From NCBI GenBank assembly GCA_028622995.1, contig JAJQJQ010000018.1:806001-870000 (forward strand): a stretch of 64,000 nt of DNA. The letters are read 5' to 3'. The notes under the pieces were generated by a model. The model did no database searches and was not told the DNA's origin. It saw only the letters and a program-made list of their open reading frames with translations. The position numbers were made by a program, and so were the translations under genes. Origin of the DNA: Panagrolaimus kolymaensis. Its lineage: Eukaryota > Nematoda > Chromadorea > Rhabditida > Panagrolaimidae. Below, piece after piece: positions 48,822-61,979 of the stretch (position 1 is the stretch's first letter; the number at the start of each line of letters is the position of its first letter).

Positions 48822-51800
48822 CTTGAGCTATGTTCTTTCTGCTTCTGCCGTCGTTGCCGACACTACTCCTTTTATCTTATTTCGATGGATGGATGCGACG
48901 ACAACTTTGTCAAATTTATTGGAGGAAAAAAAAACTCCAAACCACCGACAAAGAAGAAAGAATCCCGCTTAGCAGCGTTCTAAAAAAACAAAGAAGAATG
49001 AAAAAACAAAAAAAATTTTTTAAAAAAGAAATCAAAAAAGTTGAAAGGCAGCAAACAAAAAAACGCGGTGATAAAAAAATAAAAATTAATTACAATAAGA
49101 ATAAAATATATATATGTTTTCTTTTATAATTTTATATTCACGAGCGGTGGAAAAATAAGGACTGGGAGTTCACGTGTAAAAAAACTCATGATGGCTTCAT
49201 CTTTTTCTTTTCCGTATGGCAAAGATTTAAAAAAAAAATATATGTAAGAAATAATTAAGCTGAAAATGTTTTCATTCAATGATGCACATGTTTTTTTAGT
49301 TTTTTTATTTGGACGATAGCCCATCATTAGATGAATCAGGAAAGTAAGCAAGCTGGCTGGCCGGGAAGAAACAACCAACAAAGACATTTAAAAAAAAGCA
49401 TGCTGCTGCTTTCTGCAAGCTTTGGGCAGTTTTTTGTGTGTTGCCAATTTTAAATCTAGCTTCACCCCTTCAAAGTTGTTATTAGGGCGGGGTTATTCCA
49501 AAAGCTGGATGGCTGGATGTTGTTGTCGCCTTCATAGTTCATTGCTATGCCGAACACATCTAAATTTTAGAGCAAACAACAACAACATCAGCCATCTTTT
49601 CCGTTAAAATGGACATTAACTAAATGAGTCAGTCTGCCAGCAGATGGACATTAGCTAGTGCAAACCGCCATTTTTGGATTTGATTTTTTTCTTTTGCTTA
49701 TTTTTAAATGTTTACGTAATTTCTACCAGCGTGACCCCAATTTTAATTTTTTTTTGATTTTTTTCTTCCAAAACGTCATTGGCCTATTACTGGAGAAAGG
49801 AAGTAAGTAGGTAAGATTGCTATATTCCCAAAAACTCGCATGCACTGTTTTCTTAACAGAAAAAAACTCTTTTTTTCTTTAAAAGGGTTTTAAAAAGCAA
49901 TCGTAGAAGAAAATTAGCGGCCAAAGACCGAGTCTGCTTAGTAGCTAGCGAAGTTGCTGGAAATGAAGCCTCTTTTTTTGCCAAAGAACACACGGACAAA
50001 CAAAGTGTCCCACTAAACAGCTGCGAAAGAGAGAGGCGGTGAAAAATTATCATTGCTGAGGTAAGCAGCTACAAATCTTTATATCAATAATCATTATTAT
50101 CATCACGCATAATTTAACAAAATTGAGTAAACCTTTTAGCATATGTTTTTTTCTCTCAATTTAAATGAAAATTCAATTACCTCGAAAAATAAATAAATAA
50201 ATAATGGTATAAAAATGAGCCGCCAACGAGAAAAAGAATTGCATTTTAATCTTAAAAGAAAACAAAAAAATGGAGGAGGAAAGCTTTTTTGGTCTCTAAG
50301 TAGGTTTTAGTTTGTTATGAGAAGATCTAATATACATAAGGCGGAGCATCACCATCACTCACGTATATTGTTGGCTGATAGCCGTAACCACTATCTAATG
50401 TCTAAGTAAGTCAATCATCGAAATGAAAATATTTGACTGACTAAATAAACAGTGACAATAAAATACATTCACTCAAATTTGGGTGTAAACAGACTTAAAA
50501 ATGAGGGAGGAAATGAGTAAGTAAAAGCATAAATAAACAAAAAAAAGAATAAAAAGGTTGGTTGACCCCGATGACAAGCAATTAGCAGCAAAAATTCTAA
50601 TTCAAAGCCTTTTTTTTCGTTTTTTTCTGCTACATGAAAAAAAATTGGATAAGAGACTTATATTTTTTTCCAGTAAAAATAACACCATCAAGACTTGTCA
50701 ACTTAGATAACGAAGAATAGAAACAAAAAAAAATGAGAAAAATTTTTAAGACGACAAAACCAACAAACACAACCTGTGAGAAAACTTTCATCGTGTCGTT
50801 TATAAACACATATGTATTTTTTTTTTTTGCCAAAAGCTATAGCGGCAGCTCCTCAAAAGCGCAAAAAAAAAGAATGAAAAAAAAAAAATAATTTTTTTCG
50901 TGGAGTTGTTTAAAAAGAAGTTTGCTGCACTTTTTTTCTTCTCTTCTTATTTTTCTTTTCCTTGGTAACACTAATATAACAATGGCAAGTGGTAGAAGTA
51001 TTGATGGATGCTTCATTATTTTTTTGATAAGGCTTGAAAAAAAAATAAAAAAAATATTATAGCTTAAAATATATGAGGTGAGAGATGAAGAGATTAGACA
51101 ATTGGATATACAACATATAATCATAAGCAACTGCTTGTTAAAAAAATAAAAGCAAAATATTGCGTAAAGCGTCACAACAATTTGTCGCTTCAACAAAGGT
51201 TAAACAAAAGAGCAGCAGCAACAGCAACAAAAAAAGAAGAAGAAACATAACAATGTGAAACAAATAATATTTGGCCCTCCGATAACACACTTTGTTGTTT
51301 TTTTTTTTGCTTGCTTTAAAATATATACATACATACATGTATTGATCTCTTTAGGTTAAATGGATGGATTGCAAAAAATAAATGATGCTTTTTTCAAGGA
51401 AAAGTAAAAGCGTGACCGCATTTAAAAAAAGTGCCAACAATTTTCCTTTTTGCACTTTTCTTACTTTTCCTTTTTTTTCAAGCAATTTGTCGCTCTCTGT
51501 ATTTTAAATGAACGAACTAAAAATCTTTGCTTTTGCATTCGCTTGACTGCTGAAGACATACATGATTTACCGCCGAAACACAATTGCCGAATGTCTAAGT
51601 TTTTTTGTTGCCTATTTATTTTATAACAATGACGAGATTTTTTAAATTTTTATTCCTGAGAAAATTATTAAGTGAAAGAATTGAAAAAATAAACCTGAGA
51701 ATTTAAATTTTTGGTTTAAAATAATTCTGTTTACAAAAAAATGCATAATGGAAAAGGTCAAAAACGGCATGGATGATTACTAAAAGTTAGTTTTGAAATA

Positions 51801-51947
51801 AATCAATCCAAAAAGCAGATGCTAATAAAAAAAATACTAAAAACGCCGATTTTTGAAAATATTTACGTTTTGAAATAAAAAAAATTAATAAAAAGAAGCG
51901 GGACAACAACAAAAACAATATTATGACATTAAAAAATAATAAAAAAT
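48822..51947. other. Gene-poor region upstream of kcc
   Basis: About 3.1 kb without a supported gene: AT-rich, many A and T homopolymers, short low-complexity open frames only. It probably contains the kcc promoter and the 3' UTR of the next minus-strand gene. An AAGAAGAAG / CAGCAGCAACAGCAAC stretch lies near 51211-51245. Confidence 0.5.
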
Positions 51948-53353
51948 TTAAATAAATGTTGATCCTGCTGCAGTTTTTAACGAGCGTTGACTATGTCGAG
52001 TGGTAGTAGTTCGAATAATTTTAGCTTCTTCCTGAGGCACCGATGTTGCTGTTTGAAAAGCACCAGCGCTTTGAATGTTGTTATCATCATCAAAATGATG
52101 GTGGTGGTGAGTCTGAGAATGTGGTGGTCGACGCATGCTCCCGCGAGACAGAAAGCTTTCTTCTCTGGTTATTGTGTATTCTTCGAAGATTGGCTTTTCT
52201 ATAATTTGCATTTTTTTCAACAACAGAATTTTTTTTACAAAATATTGCTACCTTTTTTGAAAAATAGCAGCTTTTTATCCTTTAAAAACAAACTTAATAT
52301 TTTGCGTAAAATTCTATTTTCTTTTTCATTTTTTTAAGCTGCAGCGGCAAAATCAATAAACATGACAAGAATTTTAAAGACTTTTTTTACAAAATAATGC
52401 AATTTGTCAAACTCAAATATATTTATTTTTCCTTGAGTTTAAAAAACAAACTTAATTTTACGCTTGAAAAGGTTTTTATGTATAATGGCTTAAAAGTTTT
52501 CTTATACTACTTTTTTTTAATGTTCTAAATGGACTGTAAATGTAAACAGTTGGTCTTATGTTTGTTATCTTAGCTATTGCTATTTTTGTTTGATAACAAA
52601 AACTATTCAAAGGAAACACAGAATAAAATGACGCACCAGGGCTTGGAGTGAAGTATGTTGGACGTTCAATGGGCTGTTGCTGTTGCTCTTGATATAAATA
52701 GTTTGTAGTCGAAGGTTGTAGCTGGAATTGATTATACCCATAATCAGGGCCTCGAATAGTTGGCATATCTTCCCCTGATTGAGCGTATGAATAAGCTGAA
52801 GGAAAAGTGCTTTGTAAAGCTGGAACATTCAAATTTTGTGCATCATATTGTTTCTAAAAAAATATGGAAATCTAATTGTTTATGTATTTTGTTATTCTTT
52901 TTCCCTTACTTCATGAGACATAGGAATAAATTGTGTTTTTCCTTCATTAGATCTTCCGCTTCTAACTAAAAAAATATGATTACTTTTCTTTTTCAAAACA
53001 ACTCAAGAAAACAAACTAACCCAATTGTTGAAGTTGCCATCTAACTGAGCCAATTGGCCAAGGATGCCATGAACGATGTGTTTGAGCAACCTTAAAGAAA
53101 GCTATTTAAATATTTTCTATTTTAAAAATTTTTTAAATTGTAAAAAACAAACTTCTTCTTGAAATGAATTGAAGAAAGGGCGCATGCATGCAACATAAGC
53201 AACAACTACGATAGCACCAAAACCAAGTCCAAATCCCAAAATAGTTCCAAATACTACAGCAAGTTTATCGAAATCACCCCAATCAAATGCCAAACACGGC
53301 TGTGGTAAAATAATTAAAAGAAAAAACAATGATAAAAAATAAAGTTTTGTCAT
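51948..53353 (-). CDS. Orphan membrane protein with tiny ectodomain
   Basis: Five exons (53353-53153, 53090-53021, 52965-52910, 52853-52637, 52198-51948) give 264 residues in a continuous frame with GT-AG junctions. A signal peptide (MTKLYFLSLFFLLIILPQPCLA) is followed by only about nine residues (FDWGDFDKL) and then a Gly-rich membrane segment (AVVFGTILGFGLGFGAIVVVAYVAC). The cytoplasmic part has HRSWHPWPIGSVRW, a Tyr/Gln/Pro-rich stretch (DYGYNQFQLQP, PTYFTPSPG), a run of five His and a basic C-terminus. I recognise no family. A nematode-restricted regulatory or scaffold membrane protein is possible; function unknown. Confidence 0.65.
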
Positions 53354-54948
53354 ATTTTTTTCAAAAGTGCAAAAAAAAAGTAGTAAAGTAACGGTTTACA
53401 TTAAAAGAAAATCGTTAATAAACACATTTGCGGCAGCACTCTTTTCTCTTTTTATTGCAACTGCAGAAAATGCAGAAACACGCATGCAAAAAATGACCAA
53501 TGGTCAGTTTCTAAGCCTTCAGGTTAAAGAGAGGAACATCGGGTTGCCATGGATATTTTATTCTCCGCTTTTTTGTATGCAACAATGCATCCGTTCAAAC
53601 CACCTCTATTCACTTTTAAAAAAATTTGAATAATAGAATTTGCTTCATCCTCAACTTTGTTGGTTTCTAATCGATAAACTAACTTTATGCTATTTTTTTC
53701 TTCTTCTTTCCATTGTTTGTAAAAAAATTTCCATGAGAGGTCTGAAGAAAAAAGAAAAGAAACTGATTCATAAATATGTATTTTGAAAACTCTTCTTGAT
53801 CATATTTTGGTCTGGTCTTTTAATGAACACAAACATTTCCGAAATAAATAAAAAAGTAAGAAAGAAACATTTTGCTTACTTTTATGTATCGTTGATGATA
53901 ATTTTTCCTCAATGAATTGAAAAGAACATGTCAAGTAACAAAAAAATGTCAATGAGAACCGGATTTCATTGTTTCAAACCCTCGAGAAAAAAAGCAGACA
54001 TTGTTGAATGAGTTTTTCATATATAAGAGAAAAAATGAAACAAAGAAACTTGAATGAAATTCGGAAGATCAGTTTCGTTTTTATCCTTAAAATAATATCA
54101 AAAGCCAGACTTAAAATAAAAAGCTAACGAGAGTTGCGTGAAAGCATATCAAGATCATCGCTCATTTGAACAGCGATTTATTGCACATTAAAAAAAACAG
54201 ATCTTATTAAATAATCCCTTGAGTACATTGTTTTATTGTTTCAATTATTGTAAAAAAAACGCGCCTCGAGCATTAGAAAGCGAACGGAGGCTATTGAAGC
54301 TATGAAGCAAGAAGCAACAGACATTTTGTTTGGATAAAGCGATCCCTCTCTTTCTCTTCCATCATTTTGGATCGGACGAACAAAACCCTAAAGCATCTAA
54401 ATAAATGAAAAGAAATTTGGTATTGTCCATAAGTTTACTCCCCAACTTCGCTCCCGGCGGTCAAAGTGTGAATTCAAGAGGCAAGCAATTGTGAAAGCGC
54501 AAAAGTTGTTTTCTAGAGACTCCGGTAAAATGAAGATGAAGAAAAATAAAAACAGAAAGAAGAGTGTGTTCGTTCGTTCGTTCATATTTTCTTGAAGAAA
54601 GAGAAGAAGGACTATCTCAAAAAAGGCTTGTTACCAAGTAGCTTGTCACTGCAGCAAGCTTGAAACCTCACTAGAAGAATAAGTGACTTTTGTCTTGGAA
54701 GACGAAGGATAAGAAAAAAAAGAGGTGGTCCAGTTTGGGCGTTTTCTTTATTATTTTTTTTAGTAAGGAGGGAGATCGAATGGATTAATATTTCGAGGAA
54801 AAAAATATTCCATTCTTGATCCATCCCAGTCATTTTGCTCATTCCCTATTTTGATTCCGGTTGAGCTTATGTTTTGTTAAAGACACGACATTACTACGGC
54901 ATAAAACCGAAAGAAAATATTAAAAATAATTTAAAGGGAATATTTCTA
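53354..54948. other. Divergent intergenic region
   Basis: About 1.6 kb between divergent genes; AT-rich with pyrimidine runs. Short open frames only, none with splice support. Includes a GTTCGTTCGTTCGTTC microsatellite near 54568-54583. Confidence 0.5.
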
Positions 54949-56466
54949 ATGAAACAATATATTTTATTAATAATTTTGTTTGCTCAAATTTTAACAACAA
55001 CTTTGGCCCAAATTAGTGCTTTATTTCATAGTTTTACTAATTCTTTACCATTTCCTGCATATAATAAAATTAAACCTGATCCATTATGGATTCAATCAGG
55101 TAAATTTCAAGGTGATATAGATGGAATTGATTCAAGAATATTAAATCATATGGTTTGATTTTTTTTCACTTTCATCGAAAAGTTTTAAAAAAATTGGTTG
55201 TTTTTTTAGGGAACTTCAGTAATGTTAAATGCCCTTAAAAATAAGCAACTTACATGGACGGATGGTATAATTCCATATGAAATGGATGATGCATTCAGTA
55301 AGTAAGTTTTTTTTATTTTCGATCATTCAATGAAAATTATCTCTCTTTTCTCATATTTTTTAGCTCAAGGTGAAGTACGTTTAATTGAACGCGCATTTAA
55401 TAGCTATAAAAAGCGAACGTGTATAAGATTTAAAAAACGCATCGACGAAACAGATTATCTTCATATTACTAAAGGATTTGGGTATGTTTTAATTTGTCAC
55501 TAAAAAACATTTGCAAAAATTTGTGCAAATTTATATTTTATTTTTAGTTGTTATTCCCAAGTCGGAAGAACAGGTGGAAAACAAGAACTTTCATTGGGTC
55601 GAGGATGTTTGTTTCATGAAATCATCGTTCATGAACTTATGCATTCCCTTGGTTTTTGGCATGAACATTCAAGGCTTGGTAATTTTTACATATTTTTTAA
55701 ACTTTAAATAAATAAGGTATTTAGATCGAGATGATCATATTCGAATAAAATGGGAAAATATTTTACCTGGAATGAAATCACAATTTGATATTATTTCGGG
55801 TGCATTGCAAGATACTTTAGGAGAAAATTATGATTATCGCTCAATCATGCATTATGACTCAACAGCATTTAGTAGAAATGGCCAAAATACTATTGAAACC
55901 ATGGTTGATGGATTTACTGGAATTATTGGATCAGCAACTGAATTATCGGAATTGGATGTTGTTAAGGTAATTACCGCTTCCTAAATTATTTACTTATAAT
56001 TTTTAAAAAAACGCTTTCAATTTTTCGAATTTCAACCAAAAAGTATTTATAAATATTATTTTTCAATTTATAAAAAAGTTTGACGTAATTTTTTGTTTCT
56101 AGATTGGAAAACTTTATAAATGCAGTAATAAGGATGAAGAACAAAAAACAACTACTATGCCCAAAAAGAGAACGACAAAGCCAGCATCAGCGGAATTAGT
56201 GACTAAAGCGAAAACAACATTGCCGCCAAATCCTTCCGATATTCCATTTTCATCTTCTCCGATGCCTCCAAAGAAGAATGGTAATAATATTTTCTTTGTT
56301 TGTTTTTATTTTAAATTTTATGTTTTAAATTTTAGGTGAATCCAAAAAATGCATTGATCAATTCCTAGATTGTCCAAGTTTTAAAGAGTATTGCAAAAAA
56401 GTTTCATTCTTTTTTGTTATGAAAGCATATTGTCCGTTAACATGCAATCATTGCCGGCGGGAGTGA
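54949..56466 (+). CDS. Astacin metalloprotease with C-terminal ShK domain
   Basis: Seven exons (54949-55152, 55210-55297, 55364-55481, 55548-55678, 55725-55966, 56103-56280, 56336-56466) encode 363 residues. A signal peptide ([20 protein letters not shown]) precedes a prodomain containing FQGDID, the aspartate-switch motif of astacins. The catalytic domain starts [15 protein letters not shown] and has [13 protein letters not shown] (165-177) and Met-turn SIMHY. A Thr/Pro/Lys-rich linker leads to a six-cysteine ShK domain (CIDQFLDC ... YCPLTCNHC). This matches the NAS subgroup with astacin plus ShK (as in NAS-13, -14, -15 of C. elegans). The protein is secreted; targets unknown. The start was chosen at the Met directly before the signal peptide rather than the Met at 54874. 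Confidence 0.93.
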
Positions 56467-56632
56467 ATGCTATCGTTGTTGTTGAATTATTTTGAGCTTG
56501 CAAAATTATTTATTTGTTTCATTTAAAATTTTACTTTAAAAAAATAAATTATATTGTAAATTTTCAGTTCAAAAAACCAAATTAATTTTAATAAATTTTT
56601 GTTATACATTTTACTCTACAATTATTAGTTTT

Positions 56633-59600
56633 TTAATATTCTAAGACAACAGTTTTTGTAATCAAATATTCATTAAGCGCTTCTTCACCCAAATCTTTAC
56701 CGAAACCAGATTGTTTAACTCCACCAAATGGAGCAGCGACATCAGTCTTTTGATAATTGTTTACAAAAACGGTACCAGCTTTAAGTTCACGTGTGATTCG
56801 TAAAGCTCGGCTAACATCTTTGCTCAAAACACCTGCAGCAAGGCCATATTCGGTGCGATTTGCTCGTTTAATAATTTCATCAACATCACTAAACTTTTGG
56901 ATATGGGTTAAAAAAAGTTATATGATTGGTTTTCTTACCGTTCATTGAATTTAGAAATGCACATAACAGGACCGAATGATTCAGCGGTGGATGCATAATT
57001 TGCATCATCGATGTCAACAAGAACTGCAGGTTCAAAGAATAACCCTGGACGATTAACTCGTTTTCCACCATAAGCCAGTTTTGCGCCATCTTTAACAGCT
57101 TTATTTACGAAATCCAAAAGTGATTCCAAATGTTTCAAATGATTCTGAGGTCCATGGCCAGTTTTACGATCAAGTGGATCACCGATAACCATTTTTGAAG
57201 CAATTTCAACGCATTTTCTAACAAAGGCATCATAAATTTTTTCGGCAACAAAAACTCGACCTGCGGCAATGCAATTTTCCCCTTTATTAAAGAATACAGC
57301 ATCACAAGCTTGACGAGCAGCTTTAGCAAGGTCATAATCAGAGAAAATAATCAAAGGAGATTTGCCTCCAAGTTCAAGAGTGCATTTTTTAATGTTGGAA
57401 TTTGCACAACTATAAAGTGCAAATTAATAAACTAATTTTCTTTAAATCTATTATTCTTACCTGGCCATAATTTGAGCTCCGACTTCGGTTGAACCAGTAA
57501 ATCCAACTTTGCGGATTTTTGGATGATCACAAATGGCTTGACCAACTTGACTTCCAGTTCCTGCTACAATGTTAATAACACCTGGAGGAATACCAACACG
57601 TGCAGCAAGTTCAGCAAATTTAAGAGCAGTTAATGGAGAAACTTGGGCGGGTTTATGGACAACGGTGTTACCAGCTGCAAGGCAAGCAGCCATTTTCCAT
57701 GAAAGCATCATCAATGGATAATTCCATGGAGTAATAAGACCAACAACGCCTATGGGTTCACGACGGGTGAAGCAAAGATTGTAATTAGGGCGGGCATCAG
57801 AAATGGGAATGGTTTCGCCTTGAATTTTATCACACCAACCAGCAAAGTAACGCCAAACTTGAATACTCATTCCAACATGAACTTTTAATGCAAGAGTATA
57901 AACTGCTCCACTGTCAATACTTTCAATGGTTGCAAGTTCTTCTTTATTTTCTTCCATTATGTCAGCAAGTTTGAAAAGCAAACGACCTCGTTCGCGAGCA
58001 GACATTCTCGACCATTCACCATGGAAGAATGCTTCTTCTGCAGCTCGAACAGCATAATCAACATCTTTGGCAGTGCTTTTAGGAACTTGACAAATGACTT
58101 TTTCATTTGATGGGTCAATGGTATCCATAACATTGCCAGATTCGCTATCAACAAATTTGCCATTGATATAATTTTGAACTGGGAATCGAAGGGTCATGTT
58201 ATTCTTTTCAATAACTTTATCTTTGAATTCAACTTGAATGGCATCTTCACCTCGAAATTTTCGAACAAGGGTAGTAAAGCATCCAATGAAAGAGGGGTCA
58301 GAATAAATATCAGCCGAATCAAGTTCAACTCCCGTGGCACTTTTAGCTTCTTCAATAACTCGAGTTAAATCAGCACTTGTTGCGCCAGCTGCAAAGAAAT
58401 CAGTGCTATCATCAATTTTACAATTGAGAATTGCCTTCCATGTTTCTTTCAATGGAGCAATAAATTTCTTTTCTTCATCGGTAAATTCAATAGTGTTCGA
58501 TGCATCAGCAGATTGACCAAATTGACTGCCTTTAATAGCTTTACCATTCCCAAGTTTTAAACTTTCAATGTTGACCTGAACCAATTATTAAATAGACATT
58601 TAAAAAGCGAGCGACACTTACAAATTTTCCATCAGCAGTTTTGAAAAGCACACCTTTTTCATGAACGAAAACTTTATCACCAACGGCACCTTTGGCTTCG
58701 ACTTCATGTGCGCTAAGAGGTGGTTCATCTCGTTTCCACAAAGAGGTTCCAAGAAGGATAAACTTTTCACCATTCAAAATGGTCCAAGCTCCAGGAACAG
58801 CGTCATTTCCACGAATGAAATTATGAATTTCACGTTGCGATTTTTTCCAATCAATTTCAGCTAGTTCTGGTTTGGTAGTAATGTATGGCTCATAAGAAGC
58901 TCCTTCTTCAGGCTGAATAATTCGAGGAGCTTTTCCTGCAGCAATAAGGTTAACTGATTCAACCTAAATTTTATATTGCAATAAAATTTTTTTATGTTTA
59001 TTAAATTTGTTATACCATTGCATTAACGCCTTCAGGATAAAGACAACGCTTGTAAATGGAATTAAGAGTGTCATTTTCTTCAACATCACATTTACGTTGA
59101 AGTAAAATTGGTCCAGTATCAACTCCTTCATCAGCCCAAAAAACAGTTAACCCTGCTTCTTCATCTCCATTAATAAGTGTCCAATTAATGGCAGAAGCTC
59201 CTCTGCAAAAAAAATGTTTGAATATTTTGTGTCCATTTTTTTTATTGTTACTTCTTTTTTTGGAGAAATAAAATAACCTTCGTGGTCTCTCAAATGGTCC
59301 AAAGACCACCAAAAATTTAAAAGAAAAAAGAAAAAACAATTACCGATGAGCTGGAAGAATTGAAGGATGATAAATAATCGTTTTATGCTTTGGAGCATCG
59401 ATTAATTCTTGTGGAATGTATTGAGTACAAAAGGGAAGAACATTTAATTCAGCACCATAAGATTTGTATTCTTCAAAAACATCTTGAACAATTTCAAATT
59501 TGCCATCAGCATTCTTCTTACGCCAACGAGCAACTTTAATAACTGGGGTTCCATTTTTCTCAGCTTCGAGAGCAAGCAAATCAGCCCGTCCATTTTTATC

Positions 59601-59699
59601 AGGTTCTGTGCAAACCACAACAATTTCATGTCCAGCTTCTCGAAGACGAGTATAAACATCAGCTCCAAAAGCAGATTTACCAATAACGGCTAACTTCAT
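56633..59699 (-). CDS. alh-3: 10-formyltetrahydrofolate dehydrogenase (ALDH1L type)
   Basis: Six exons (59699-59344, 59202-59016, 58963-58622, 58575-57461, 57409-56939, 56888-56633) encode 908 residues; mammalian ALDH1L1 has 902. Three domains in order: formyl hydrolase (1-310) with [11 protein letters not shown] (catalytic His about 111) and WADEGVDTG; acyl-carrier-like domain (about 325-395) with GATSADL, Ser362 for the 4'-phosphopantetheine arm; aldehyde dehydrogenase (about 425-908) with [18 protein letters not shown], Glu679 in LELGGKSP and nucleophile Cys713 in KGENC. The enzyme converts 10-formyl-THF to THF and CO2 with NADP. No mitochondrial transit peptide is seen, so the cytosolic form is likely. 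Confidence 0.98.
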
Positions 59700-59716
59700 G
59701 ATTTTGTTTCTTTAAG

Positions 59717-59718
59717 CT
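59717..59718 (-). promoter_or_regulatory. Probable trans-splice acceptor of alh-3
   Basis: On the minus strand CTTTTTATTATAG ends 17 bases before the alh-3 start codon, with no coding need for an upstream exon. This fits SL trans-splicing or a 5' UTR exon. Confidence 0.4.
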
Positions 59719-60010
59719 ATAATAAAAAGGTGTAAATCAAAAAAAACGAACTGGACTACAAAAAATTCTGATAAACAATAAAAAAGGCCACGACCAAATA
59801 AGGACTACTTCGACAACCTCTTTTTTCTTCAACTTAAATACCCATCACTCGCCTAAATTCAACAACGCATCTTAGTACTTTTAATTTTTATGCAGAACAT
59901 GAAAAAAAGGGAACATTCAATTAAATTCTAGCATCTAATTCATTACTACGGAGCGACTTGTTAGAAGAAATACGTGTAACCACGTTTTGAATAAAAGAAA
60001 GATAACATAC

Positions 60011-60229
60011 TGCCGACTTTTACGCCACCGCTATACCAAAAACCACCCTTTAAGAAAAGATACACACAGTAAAAACATAAAGGGAAGAACGACTTTTGCA
60101 CCGTTGAAACTAAGATCGCTGCCATCAAAAAAGGGAATGCATATACAACAAACATGTGGCGACGATGGTTACCTTTAAAATTCCCTTTTGTGCTGCCTGT
60201 TGTGTCCAGCCTTTCTTTACAATTTTCAT
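60011..60229 (-). CDS. Small gene fragment, possibly MICOS13/QIL1-like
   Basis: Two exon-like pieces: 60229-60173 (starts MKIVKKGWTQQAAQKGILK, ends in GTAACC) and 60047-60011 (GGFWYSGGVKVG, flanked by TTAAAG and GTATGT). Joined in frame they read KGILKGGFWYSGGVKVG, which resembles the N-terminal membrane segment of MICOS13/QIL1, a small inner-membrane subunit of the mitochondrial MICOS complex. I could not find a following exon that continues the protein, so this is either an incomplete model, a decayed copy, or a chance frame. It sits between two same-strand genes. Confidence 0.3.
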
Positions 60230-60359
60230 GATTAAAGGCATGGAGAAAAAAGGTTCAAAACAAGTACAAAGGTTAAATAAATCTACAACAAAAAGATAAT
60301 CAATAAATACATTTATTTTTCCTAATCATTCTAAAATACAATACAAAAACAATAATCAG

Positions 60360-61840
60360 CTATCTACTAAGTTTGATAAATTCTGTCACATTTTGAATCT
60401 TTTCACGTAATTTACCCAAAATTTTCCCCATCATTTTTTCACATTCATCAATATATTTCCAGTCATCAAAGGTCAAATACGGAACATTGCGGTCATCAAG
60501 TCGCCATTTTGATCCTTCTCTTTCTTTTTTCTGTATTGATTTCTCAGCCAAATCTTTTGCGATTTCATCAGCAACTGCGACGGCTTCACTTTGAGTTGAT
60601 GCAATAACACCAGCTGGAGAATGAGCACACCATCCAGTTGCATACACTTTTGTCAGATCATTTGGAACTCTGCACCAATCTTTCATTAATAGTTTATTTC
60701 CAGCATTTGGTATTCCAGGTAGTAGAACATTTTCATATCCAATTGCATAAATCAAAAGTCCACAAGAAACATACAGTGGCTTTTTAGTTATTGAATTCTC
60801 CATTTGAACACCTTTGATTCTATTGTTGGAATCCTTCTCAACAGACACGGGACGATGATGGAAATTAATAACACAATGATGTGGAGCATCGACATTCTTT
60901 GGTTGGCGGCGATCAAGCATAAGTTGAAGAATTCGTTTACTCGGTCTTTCAAGAGTTGGTAAAAGTTCAGTGATTTCATTCGATTCTTCATCCGTGATAT
61001 TTGTTGATGACGAACATAGATCAAGATTTAACAGCTCTCTCAATTCTTTAATTGTAAATGAAGCCTACAACAAATAGATAAAAAGTAAATGTAAACGAAG
61101 CAAACAAACCTCTCGTGGTCCACGTCTACCAAAAATATTAATGTTTTTAACTTTTGATTGTCGTAAAACTTTCAATGCATATTCTGGAATATCTGTTTGT
61201 GCTAGTTTGTCAAAAGAAGATAATAAAATTCGAGAACAATCCAGTGCAACATTTCCATTACCAATAATTACAGCATTTTCATTGTCTAATAAAGGAGTAT
61301 AGTTTATCTTTGCCCCATTGTACCTAAAACATGCTTTGTAAATTTGGAACAAGGAGAGAAAAATACTTACCATGAAACGAAATCTCCGCCAGAAATACAG
61401 TTAATAGCATCCGATCCAGGAATATTCAGTCTTCGAGCTTTATTTGCACCATACGCGAGAATCACAGCATCATAATCTTGGCATAATTCATCAAACATTA
61501 AATCACTTCCAATATTGACATTACAAAAAAGTGACAAGCGATCAGAATTGTCAGTAAAAAGCTTTTCAAAATGATTTGCACATCGTTTGACATCGTAGTG
61601 ATCAGGAGCTACACCATGTTGAACAAGACCATAAGGAATTGCAGAGCGGTCGAAGACGTCGATAACACATTCAGGCAGCCTTGAAACTAATCCAGTGCAA
61701 GTATACAATCCTTAAAAAGTTAGAGCTATAGTAAAAGCAGTAGTAAAAAAGTGAACCTAACCAGCTGGCCCAGATCCTATTATGGCAATTCGAGCATGAT
61801 TGAAAGACTTTACAGTTGAAAGCGATCGTCGGAGTATCAT
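60360..61840 (-). CDS. FDXR: NADPH:adrenodoxin oxidoreductase (mitochondrial)
   Basis: Four exons (61840-61762, 61710-61371, 61323-61110, 61064-60360) encode 445 residues. A short basic transit peptide (MILRRSLSTVKSFNH) leads into ARIAIIGSGPAGLYT (FAD-binding Rossmann motif), then DRSAIPYGLVQHGVAPDH, the NADPH-site motif VIIGNGNVALDCSRIL with FGRRGPREASF, and near the C-terminus VYATGWCAHSPAGVIAST. These are the hallmark segments of adrenodoxin reductase. It passes electrons from NADPH to mitochondrial ferredoxin for iron-sulfur cluster and heme A synthesis. I recall the C. elegans orthologue and rab-19 being on the same clone (Y62E10A), so linkage may be conserved. Confidence 0.96.
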
Positions 61841-61979
61841 AGACACTATAAATTCGTGTTAAAGAGTCAAACATCTTCCAAAAATACATAAAGGTGTGAT
61901 ATCTTAACAGCACAAAAGGGAATAAAGTAAAGGTATAAGGCATAAATAGGTTTATTAAATTAAAACAAGGTTGCAAAAA

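Larger units (their letters stand above)
59700..60359. other. Spacer between alh-3 and FDXR
   Basis: About 660 bases upstream of alh-3 on the minus strand, and downstream of FDXR. It contains the MICOS13-like fragment described separately; the rest is AT-rich with no supported gene. Confidence 0.45.

Noticed and set aside
53367..53633. 88-codon plus-strand frame starting just upstream of the orphan membrane gene
   Set aside because: Overlaps the divergent promoter region, has no splice support, and its composition is not coding-like.
54568..54583. GTTC microsatellite upstream of the astacin-ShK gene
   Set aside because: Four copies only, in an AT-rich spacer; ordinary simple repeat.
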